From RACS-047 sp031553855 (lineage in GTDB: Bacteria > Bacillota > Clostridia > Christensenellales > Pumilibacteraceae): a stretch of DNA of 23,001 nucleotides. Below, piece after piece: positions 14,162 to 20,117 of this stretch. The notes under the pieces are model-generated. The model did no database searches. It was not told where the DNA came from and saw only the letters and a program-made list of their open reading frames with translations. How positions within the stretch are numbered: the stretch's first letter is position 1; every line of letters starts with the position of its first letter. The position numbers and the translations under genes are program-made. Location of the stretch: the NCBI GenBank assembly GCA_031553855.1, contig JAVBKW010000009.1, positions 1 through 23,001 on the forward strand, given 5' to 3'.

Positions 14162-15520
14162 ATGGAAACGGCTAAAGAACTATGGCAAAAATCGCTTACG
14201 CAGCTTGAAAGCGTTACGAATGCGATTAATTTCGACGTCTGGATCAAAACCTTGGAGCCGGTCATAATCTTAGACGACAAATTCGTGCTTATGGCGGCAA
14301 ACGAGGTCATCAGAAATTTTGTTGTAGACAAATTCAAGGCCGTCATTTTAGACGCCGTTTCATCGGTCAGTTTTTTCATTAAGGACGTTATTTTTATCGA
14401 GCCGTCAGAGGCCGAGGCGTACAAGGCTCACGAAACAATAGGGCAATTCAGCGCGGAGGCGTTTGAAGAGCCGGAAGCTAAGCCTATGCCCGCCACGCTT
14501 ATCAATCCTAAATATAATTTTGAAAATTTCGTCGTAGGAAACTCGAATAAGTTTATGTACGCGGCGGCGCGCGCCGTTGCCGAGGAGCCGGGCATAAGGT
14601 ATAATCCTCTGTTTATTTACGGCGGGGCGGGACTTGGCAAAACCCACATTATGCACGCTATCGGAAACGCGGTAAAAGTGTCGCATCCGGCTTTAAAAGT
14701 TTTATATGTTTCCAGCGAAAAGTTCGTCAACGAGTTTATCGAATCGATCCGCACGACTAAAGGAAAAAGCACTACGTTCAGGGAAAAATACCGTAACGTA
14801 GATATCCTTATGATCGACGATATCCAGTTTATTTCCGGTAAAAGCGGTACTCAGGAAGAAATGTTCCATACGTTCAATGAGCTATATCAGGCCAATAAGC
14901 AGCTTATTTTAACGTCCGACCGGCCGCCTAAGGAAATCCCCGACCTTGAAGAGCGGCTGCGCTCGCGTTTTGAGTGGGGGCTTATCGCCGACGTTCAGCC
15001 GCCGGACCTTGAAACGCGTATTGCGATCTTGCAGAAAAAAGCGTTGATCGAAAAGTACAATATTCCCGAGGGCGTCCTCACGTTTATGGCCGAGCGCATG
15101 GATAATAATATCCGCGATATGGAAAGCCTTTTAAATAAAGTGATTTTCCTCTCGCGCCTCTATGAGACGAACCCTACGGTAGAGACGGTCAAAGAAGCGC
15201 TCAAAGATTACACCGACAGATCGGAGGAATCTTTAAACGCGGAAACGATAATCGACGCCTCGTGCCGTTATTTTAATGTTTCCAAAGAAGATATAACCGG
15301 AAGAAAGAAGAACCGCGAGGTCGTAGAGCCGCGTCAGGTGTGCATTTATATTATCAACGAGCTTTTGTCTATGCCGCTCGCCTCCATCGGGAACCTTTTC
15401 GGCGGACGCGACCACACCACCGTTATGCACGCCCGCGATAAAGTCGCAGCCCAGCTCAACACAAACGCAAAAATCAGGACGGCGGTACAGGATATAAAGG
15501 AAATTATATATAAAAAGTAG
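14162..15520 (+). CDS. dnaA: Chromosomal replication initiator DnaA
   Basis: A 452-residue AAA+ ATPase that binds DnaA boxes at oriC, opens DNA and loads the helicase. All four domains are seen: domain I (about 1-80), a short acidic linker (about 82-112), domain III with Walker A GGAGLGKT (154-161), Walker B ILMIDD (215-220) and the RLRSRF arginine region (265-270), and domain IV with the DNA-binding signature GRDHTTVMHA (415-424). ATG 14162 follows AAGGGG at 14151-14156. Length and motifs are normal, so it looks functional. The setting is odd: tetR lies upstream, rpmE downstream, and there is no dnaN or recF. I see no TTATCCACA box in the flanking gaps, so oriC is probably elsewhere. Confidence 0.96.
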   Translation: METAKELWQKSLTQLESVTNAINFDVWIKTLEPVIILDDKFVLMAANEVIRNFVVDKFKAVILDAVSSVSFFIKDVIFIEPSEAEAYKAHETIGQFSAEAFEEPEAKPMPATLINPKYNFENFVVGNSNKFMYAAARAVAEEPGIRYNPLFIYGGAGLGKTHIMHAIGNAVKVSHPALKVLYVSSEKFVNEFIESIRTTKGKSTTFREKYRNVDILMIDDIQFISGKSGTQEEMFHTFNELYQANKQLILTSDRPPKEIPDLEERLRSRFEWGLIADVQPPDLETRIAILQKKALIEKYNIPEGVLTFMAERMDNNIRDMESLLNKVIFLSRLYETNPTVETVKEALKDYTDRSEESLNAETIIDASCRYFNVSKEDITGRKKNREVVEPRQVCIYIINELLSMPLASIGNLFGGRDHTTVMHARDKVAAQLNTNAKIRTAVQDIKEIIYKK

Positions 15521-15587
15521 CCGCCCAAAAAGCCCGGCAGCCGTTAAACGCGCTAAAAACACGGTTAAAAAAGCCGCTCGCAATTGC

Positions 15588-15616
15588 TTGACAAACAAAA
15601 TGGCGTAATGTATAAT
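15588..15616 (+). promoter_or_regulatory. Consensus sigma-A promoter of rpmE
   Basis: A perfect TTGACA at 15588-15593, 17-bp spacer, and perfect TATAAT at 15611-15616. The start near 15623 leaves a leader of about 25 nt carrying the AAGGAGGG ribosome binding site. This fits a highly expressed ribosomal protein gene. Confidence 0.9.
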
Positions 15617-15647
15617 AACTAAGCAAATCTAAAAGGAGGGCAATACA

Positions 15648-15851
15648 ATGAAAAATGGTATTCATCCCGCTTATCATGAAGTAACAATCGAATGCGCTTG
15701 CGGTGCCAAATTTGTTTCCGGCACGACTAAGAAAGGCGACTCATATAAAGTTGACGTCTGCAATCAATGTCATCCGTTCTACACAGGAAAACAAAAGCAC
15801 GTAGACACAGGCGGACGTATCGATAAGTTCAATAAGCGTTACGGCAAATAG
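15648..15851 (+). CDS. rpmE: Ribosomal protein L31, zinc-binding type
   Basis: A 67-residue large-subunit ribosomal protein. Four cysteines in the pattern C16-x-C18 and C37-x2-C40 mark the zinc-containing (C+) form of L31, as opposed to the zinc-free paralogue made in zinc starvation. MKNGIHPAYHEVTI is a typical start, and GGRIDKFNKRYG a typical end. It has its own consensus promoter and a strong AAGGAGGG site before ATG 15648. It is followed by an intrinsic terminator at 15877-15929. Its position just before the DUF1385-prmC-prfA genes is common in Clostridia. Confidence 0.96.
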   Translation: MKNGIHPAYHEVTIECACGAKFVSGTTKKGDSYKVDVCNQCHPFYTGKQKHVDTGGRIDKFNKRYGK

Positions 15852-15876
15852 CTTCCGCAATTTAATATTTTGAATT

Positions 15877-15929
15877 AAAAACCATCCCTGCACGGTTACT
15901 TTTAGACGTACCGCCGGTATGGTTTTTTT
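15877..15929 (+). terminator. Intrinsic terminator of rpmE
   Basis: AAAAACCAT at 15877-15885 pairs with ATGGTTTTT at 15919-15927. An inner stem (CGG-TAC with GTA-CCG, 15893-15899 and 15908-15913) extends it. Seven T residues lie at 15923-15929. The structure starts about 25 bases after the rpmE stop. Confidence 0.8.
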
Positions 15930-15938
15930 CTATCCTTC

Positions 15939-16062
15939 CGCCGCCGGATATGCCGGTTGATGCGGGCAAAAGCCGAACTGCGTCGTCGGTTACGTATTAA
16001 ATATACGCGCCCTCCTATCAGCCCGTCTTTTACCCGCCTGAACCGGCATCTGCGCCGGCTGG
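15939..16062. repeat. Long imperfect inverted repeat with a family 3 motif
   Basis: The left arm, about 15941-15970, holds ATGCCGGTT at 15950-15958 and GCGGG at 15962-15966. It pairs with a right arm at about 16030-16062 holding CCCGC and AACCGGCAT, making an imperfect stem of roughly 30 bp around a loop of about 60 nt. The left arm starts with a GC-rich motif (15939-15967) that matches 19103-19131 at 26 of 29 positions. Arginine-rich open frames cross the region on both strands but have no ribosome binding site or recognisable homology, so I treat it as non-coding. Confidence 0.65.
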
Positions 16063-16069
16063 TTGTAAT

Positions 16070-16120
16070 TAAAACCCAATCTAACGCCGGCGGATATCGG
16101 GTTTTAGACTGGCTGCGTGA
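16070..16120. repeat. Family 3 motif, second copy, within a hairpin
   Basis: The segment 16085-16120 shares CGCCGGCGGATAT and GGCTGCGTGA with 19103-19138 at the same spacing (36 bases in each). The first part is enclosed by TAAAACCC at 16070-16077 pairing with GGGTTTTA at 16099-16106. It lies in the 335-base gap between rpmE and the DUF1385::PrmC gene. No promoter for the next gene was clear in this gap. Confidence 0.6.
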
Positions 16121-16186
16121 GTTTTTTGCCCAATCTGTTCCGGCCGCGTGCAAAGTATACCGACTGATTTAATGCAAGGTGAGTTA

Positions 16187-17992
16187 ATGAAAGACAAAGA
16201 GAGAAAAGTTAAGGAAAAACAGAGCGTTTGCGTCTCTAAGATCGGCGGTCAAGCGTTGATGGAGGGCGTTATGATGCGGGGGGTGAGCTCTATGGCTATG
16301 GCCGTGCGCGCGCCCGAGGGCGAAATAATGCTTGAAACGAAGAGGCTTTCGGGCAAAAGGACGTGGTATAAGCGTACGCCGGTCATCCGAGGGCTTGTCG
16401 CGTTTTTCGACAGTATGGTCTCCGGCGTTAAAACGCTTATGCGCAGCGCGGAGGCCTCTAGCCCGGAGGACGAAATGCCCTCGTCCGGCTGGATGAGCTT
16501 TGCGGTCTTTTTAGGGCTGGCGCTTGGAATAGGCTTATTTATTTTGCTGCCCTCTCTTTTATGCTCGCTTTTGTTTGAAACGATTTTCGACCTTTCCGGC
16601 TATGTCCTTTTAAGGTCGCTTTTCGAAGGCGTTTTAAGGATAGCGATATTCGTGCTGTATTTGCTTTTAGTGAGCCGGATGAAGGATATCCGCCGCACTT
16701 TTATGTACCACGGAGCCGAACATAGGACTATAAACTGCTATGAGCACGGACTTGATATGACGGTCGAAAACGTTCAGAAATGCTCGACGCGCCACAACCG
16801 CTGCGGAACGACGTTTTTATTTTTCGTTATGATAATATCTATCCTCATATTCTCTCTTGCGAACTGGCTTTTCGAGGGTATCGGCATCAATAAGGCAAAT
16901 TTAGGGAACGCGGGCAACATCTTCACGAAAATGGGGATCCGCCTCGCGCTTTTGCCGCTTGTTGCGGGGCTTTCCTACGAGCTTTTAAAGTTTTTGGCTT
17001 ACCTGCCGGATAACTGGTTTACGAAAGTCCTGCGCGCGCCCGGACTTGCTTTGCAGCGGCTCACGACTTATACCCCCACCGACGATATGGCGGAGGTAGC
17101 ATTGCTGAGCTTTATGGCCGTTTTAAAGATGGACGCGGATCAGTCGGCTGAAACGGTAAGGTTCGGTGAATATAAAACAAGCGATTTAAGGCAATATATA
17201 AAGGAAGAACTAAAAAACACGAATGCGGACGATTCGGAAGCCGACTGGATATTATGCGACGTTTTAAAGCTAAAGCGCAGCGCGCTTGATACTGCCGGAA
17301 AAACCGACCTTAAAACCTACAATAAAATCAAGGCCGTCTTAAAACGCCGCAAAGAGGGCGAGCCGCTTATGTATATCTTAGGCTATACCGATTTTTACAA
17401 CAGCCGCATAATCCTTACCCCCGATGTGCTTATCCCGCGCCCCGAAACCGAGCTTTTGTGCGAAAGGGCAATAAAGTTTATTGCAGGCAGAAAGCTCAGC
17501 GTTCTCGATTTATGCACGGGTTCGGGCTGTATCGCGCTCACAATCGCAAAGAATACGCAATGCTCTCTCACCGCGTCCGACGTTTGCGAAAAAGCGTTAG
17601 AAACGGCAAAAAAGAACCTTAAGGATAAAGCGCAAGTTGTTTTGAGCGATATGTTTGCATCTTTTTCCGGCGTTAAATTCGACCTTATCGTTTCAAATCC
17701 GCCTTATATCGAAAGCGGCGTAATAGAAACTCTTGAAAAAGAGGTCAGGGAGTATGAGCCCAGAGCTGCGCTTGACGGCGGCGAGGACGGGTTGAAGTTC
17801 TACCGTACCATTGCGCTTGACGCGCCCGAGTTTTTGAACGCGGGCGGAATGCTTATGCTCGAAATAGGGTTTGATCAGGCCGAAAACGTGAAAGAGCTTT
17901 TGTCGGGCAGCTTTGAGGAAATCGAGGTTTACAAGGACTATTGCGGAAACGACAGGATCATAACCGCAAAATTAAAGACAAAAACGAATTAA
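16187..17992 (+). CDS. prmC: DUF1385 membrane protein fused to release-factor methyltransferase PrmC
   Basis: A 601-residue two-part protein. Residues about 15-315 are a DUF1385 (YqhQ-like) domain with GGQALMEGVMMRG, a GAEHRTINCYEHG segment, NRCGTTF and several membrane segments; its function is unknown. After a linker of about 15-25 residues comes a full PrmC, with helical N-domain (KRRKEGEPLMYILG), PRPETE (417-422), SAM loop DLCTGSG (441-447) and catalytic NPPY (504-507). PrmC methylates the glutamine of the GGQ motif in release factors RF1 and RF2; RF1 is the next gene. The frame is continuous, with no ribosome binding site noticed at the junction. ATG 16187 is chosen for the AAGGTGAG just upstream; GTG 16148 and ATG 16172 are less likely. 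In many Clostridia these are two adjacent genes. Confidence 0.93.
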   Translation: MKDKERKVKEKQSVCVSKIGGQALMEGVMMRGVSSMAMAVRAPEGEIMLETKRLSGKRTWYKRTPVIRGLVAFFDSMVSGVKTLMRSAEASSPEDEMPSSGWMSFAVFLGLALGIGLFILLPSLLCSLLFETIFDLSGYVLLRSLFEGVLRIAIFVLYLLLVSRMKDIRRTFMYHGAEHRTINCYEHGLDMTVENVQKCSTRHNRCGTTFLFFVMIISILIFSLANWLFEGIGINKANLGNAGNIFTKMGIRLALLPLVAGLSYELLKFLAYLPDNWFTKVLRAPGLALQRLTTYTPTDDMAEVALLSFMAVLKMDADQSAETVRFGEYKTSDLRQYIKEELKNTNADDSEADWILCDVLKLKRSALDTAGKTDLKTYNKIKAVLKRRKEGEPLMYILGYTDFYNSRIILTPDVLIPRPETELLCERAIKFIAGRKLSVLDLCTGSGCIALTIAKNTQCSLTASDVCEKALETAKKNLKDKAQVVLSDMFASFSGVKFDLIVSNPPYIESGVIETLEKEVREYEPRAALDGGEDGLKFYRTIALDAPEFLNAGGMLMLEIGFDQAENVKELLSGSFEEIEVYKDYCGNDRIITAKLKTKTN

Positions 17993-18019
17993 TTTAAATC
18001 TGAAAAAGATAGGAAAATT

Positions 18020-19096
18020 ATGAATTATACTAAGCTTGACAATATTAAAAAAAGGTACGAGGAGCTAACCGTCGAGGTGGCAAAACCCGAAATCATTGCC
18101 GACAATAAGCTGTGGACGTCGCTTGTAAAAGAGCACAGTTCGCAGGAGCCGGTCGTGAATGCGTACGTAAGGTACAGAAACGTCGAAAACGATATGCTGC
18201 TTGCAAAGGAAATGCTTTCAACCGAAAAGGACCGCGAGCTTTTGGAAATGGCGGAAGAGGAATACCTTGCCAAAAAAGAGGAGCTAAGCCTTATCGAGGA
18301 CGAGCTTAAAATTCTGCTCCTTCCCGTAGACCCCAACGACGATAAGAACGTTATTATTGAGATACGCGGCGGGGCGGGCGGCGACGAGGCCGCGCTGTTT
18401 GCCGCAGCGCTTATGCGTATGTACAAAATGTACGCCGAAAAAAACCGCTGGAAATACGAGGATATCAACATCAACGAAACCGAAATAGGCGGTATCAAGG
18501 AAGCGGTCTTTTCAATTTCCGGAAATATGATCTATTCTAAATTAAAGTTTGAAAGCGGCGTTCACAGAGTCCAGCGCGTGCCCGACACCGAAACTCAAGG
18601 GCGCGTCCATACGTCAACCGCAACGGTCGCGGTCTTGCCGGAGGTCGAGGACGTAGTCGTCGATATCAACGAAAAGGATCTTAAAATCGACACCTACCGT
18701 TCAGGCGGCGCGGGCGGCCAGCACGTCAATAAAACAGAATCGGCGATACGTATAACGCATTTGCCCACAGGGATAGTCGTTCAGTGCCAGGACGAACGCT
18801 CACAGATAAAAAACCGCGACAAGGCGATGAAGGTTTTAAAAAGCAAGCTGCACGACCTTATGCAGCAAAAAGCCGACGACGAGCTGAGCCAGACGCGTAA
18901 AAGCCAGGTTGGCACGGGCGACAGGTCGGAACGTATCAGAACCTACAATTTTCCCCAGGGCCGCGTCACCGACCACCGCATAAATATGACTATTTACGCT
19001 ATCGACACCTTTATGGACGGCGATTTAGACGAGATGCTCGAATCGCTAAGGATAGCTGACCAAACGGCAAGGTTGAATTCCGAGGACGGCGTTTAA
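18020..19096 (+). CDS. prfA: Peptide chain release factor 1
   Basis: A 358-residue class I release factor that recognises UAA and UAG stop codons and triggers peptide release. GGQ is at 232-234 in RSGGAGGQHVNKTESA; its glutamine is the target of the PrmC domain encoded just upstream. The stop-codon reading tripeptide is P-D-T at 188-190, of the PxT type that marks RF1; RF2 has SPF instead. The length is normal. ATG 18020 has AGGA about seven bases upstream, and the gene begins 27 bases after the prmC stop, so the two should be co-transcribed. Confidence 0.96.
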   Translation: MNYTKLDNIKKRYEELTVEVAKPEIIADNKLWTSLVKEHSSQEPVVNAYVRYRNVENDMLLAKEMLSTEKDRELLEMAEEEYLAKKEELSLIEDELKILLLPVDPNDDKNVIIEIRGGAGGDEAALFAAALMRMYKMYAEKNRWKYEDININETEIGGIKEAVFSISGNMIYSKLKFESGVHRVQRVPDTETQGRVHTSTATVAVLPEVEDVVVDINEKDLKIDTYRSGGAGGQHVNKTESAIRITHLPTGIVVQCQDERSQIKNRDKAMKVLKSKLHDLMQQKADDELSQTRKSQVGTGDRSERIRTYNFPQGRVTDHRINMTIYAIDTFMDGDLDEMLESLRIADQTARLNSEDGV

Positions 19097-19102
19097 AACT
19101 TT

Positions 19103-19138
19103 CGCCGGCGGATATGGCGGTTGATACGGGCTGCGTGA
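19103..19138. repeat. Family 3 GC-rich motif, third copy
   Basis: It begins CGCCGGCGGATAT and ends GGCTGCGTGA, matching 16085-16120 in both end blocks and 15939-15967 across the first 29 bases. It lies seven bases after the prfA stop codon, so all three copies fall in the intergenic DNA around the prmC-prfA genes. Confidence 0.6.
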
Positions 19139-19219
19139 TTTGTCCCGGCGCGGTTATGCTTAATTGTGGGGATGAAGTATAAAAGCAATCAGTACCCAAA
19201 AGGTTTAGGGGAAGGGGGC

Positions 19220-19257
19220 GCGGGGGAAGCCGTTTTTGCAAAAACTGTTTCCCCCGC
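19220..19257. repeat. Strong hairpin just upstream of queH
   Basis: GCGGGGGAA at 19220-19228 pairs perfectly with TTCCCCCGC at 19249-19257, and GTTTTT/AAAAAC (19232-19245) extends the stem inside. There is no T-run, so it is not a typical terminator. It ends 12 bases before the queH ATG, where a ribosome binding site would be expected, and may influence translation or protect the RNA. Confidence 0.6.
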
Positions 19258-19269
19258 AAGCTGCTAGCA

Positions 19270-19851
19270 ATGAACAAAACGGATTATAATAAAATTTTTG
19301 AGCAGACGGCGGCACAGCTAAAGGAAAAGAAAAAGCTTTTGCTCCACGCGTGCTGCGCTCCGTGTTCGACGGCGGTACTTGAGAGGGTGACGCCGTATTT
19401 TGACGTTACGCTGTTTTTCTATAATCCAAATATCGACACGAAAGAGGAATATTTCAAGCGCGCAGACGAGCTTTTTAAATTAAAAAATATGTTTGACGTA
19501 AAGGAAATAATAATTCCGGAGTTTGAGCCGTCAGTTTTTCAAAAAGCCGTTCAGGGCTTATGGGACTGCCCCGAGGGCGGCCTGCGCTGCGGGATTTGCT
19601 TTGATTTAAGGTTATCGGCGGCGGCGGAAAAAGCGAAGGAAATCAGCGCGGACTTTTTTGCAACAACATTAACGGTAAGCCCGCACAAAAACCCCGCGAT
19701 CATAAGCGTTGCGGGCTCAAAAGCCGCGGAAGCTTTAGGCGTGCCGTACCTTTATTCAGATTTTAAGAAAAAAGAGGGCTATAAGCGTTCAATAGAATTG
19801 TCCGAGGTGTTGAAGCTGTACCGGCAAAATTATTGCGGGTGCCGGTTTTAA
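19270..19851 (+). CDS. queH: Epoxyqueuosine reductase QueH
   Basis: A 193-residue iron-sulfur enzyme (DUF208 family) that reduces epoxyqueuosine to queuosine in tRNA, replacing the unrelated cobalamin-dependent QueG. Cysteine motifs expected to hold the [4Fe-4S] cluster and neighbouring iron are present: HACCAPC (C28, C29, C32) and RCGICFDLRL (C107, C110). The C-terminal NYCGC (C189, C191) and HACCAPCSTA context are typical of the family. Length is normal. The start ATG 19270 lacks a recognisable ribosome binding site, and a hairpin ends 12 bases before it. No other queuosine gene lies in the window and no preQ1 riboswitch was seen, so the pathway is elsewhere or depends on salvage. Confidence 0.92.
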   Translation: MNKTDYNKIFEQTAAQLKEKKKLLLHACCAPCSTAVLERVTPYFDVTLFFYNPNIDTKEEYFKRADELFKLKNMFDVKEIIIPEFEPSVFQKAVQGLWDCPEGGLRCGICFDLRLSAAAEKAKEISADFFATTLTVSPHKNPAIISVAGSKAAEALGVPYLYSDFKKKEGYKRSIELSEVLKLYRQNYCGCRF

Positions 19852-19890
19852 TATCGCCTGCATATCTCGCGGGTAAGCCGTGAAACACCC

Positions 19891-20045
19891 CTTTATCAAG
19901 AAGCATTTGGGGAAATGGAAGCTTGCTTACATTTCCATAAATGCGCCCGCCGCAAAAGGTTTAAAACCCCGCAGTCTCTGCTGCGGAATGCGCGGCGTTG
20001 CCGCGCGGGAGCAAGGCTCTGCCCTGCGGTTTAAAACCTTTTATA
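19891..20045 (+). repeat. Family 1 structured repeat, copy C
   Basis: About 155 bp between queH and uvrC, sense to both genes. It has CTTTATCAAGAAG, a 5' hairpin GCATTT...AAATGC with GGAAATG/CATTTCC and AAGC/GCTT pairs, and the invariant GCGCCCGCCGCAAAAGG. Three hairpins follow: CCGCAG/CTGCGG, GCGCGGC/GCCGCGC and GCAAGGC/GCCCTGC (one mismatch). The closing stem pairs AAAAGGTTTAAAACC with GGTTTAAAACCTTTT perfectly at its outer end. A further hairpin, GCAGCG/CGCTGC near 20058-20072, lies between this copy and the uvrC promoter. Confidence 0.85.
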
Positions 20046-20076
20046 ATTTAATCGGGTGCAGCGTTACGCTGCGCGC

Positions 20077-20105
20077 TTTACAAGTTTGCGCATTAGGGTT
20101 ATAAT
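20077..20105 (+). promoter_or_regulatory. Sigma-A promoter of uvrC, with almost no leader
   Basis: TTTACA at 20077-20082, a 17-bp spacer, and TATAAT at 20100-20105. The predicted start near 20112 is only about six bases before the uvrC ATG at 20118. Confidence 0.78.
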
Positions 20106-20117
20106 ATAAACATAATT

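Noticed and set aside
15902..16172. Arginine-rich open frames on both strands between rpmE and DUF1385::PrmC
   Set aside because: They arise from GC-rich inverted repeats; there is no ribosome binding site and no recognisable protein.
12361..19190. Shared 13-mer TATAAAAGCAATC at 12361 and 19178
   Set aside because: A few such matches are expected by chance in a window this size, and the flanks do not match.
19097..19269. preQ1 riboswitch before queH
   Set aside because: I found no preQ1 aptamer-like pattern, only a family 3 motif and a GC-rich hairpin.
19880..20104. 74-codon open frame across repeat copy C
   Set aside because: It is made of repeat sequence; the matching frame is not kept open in copies A and B.
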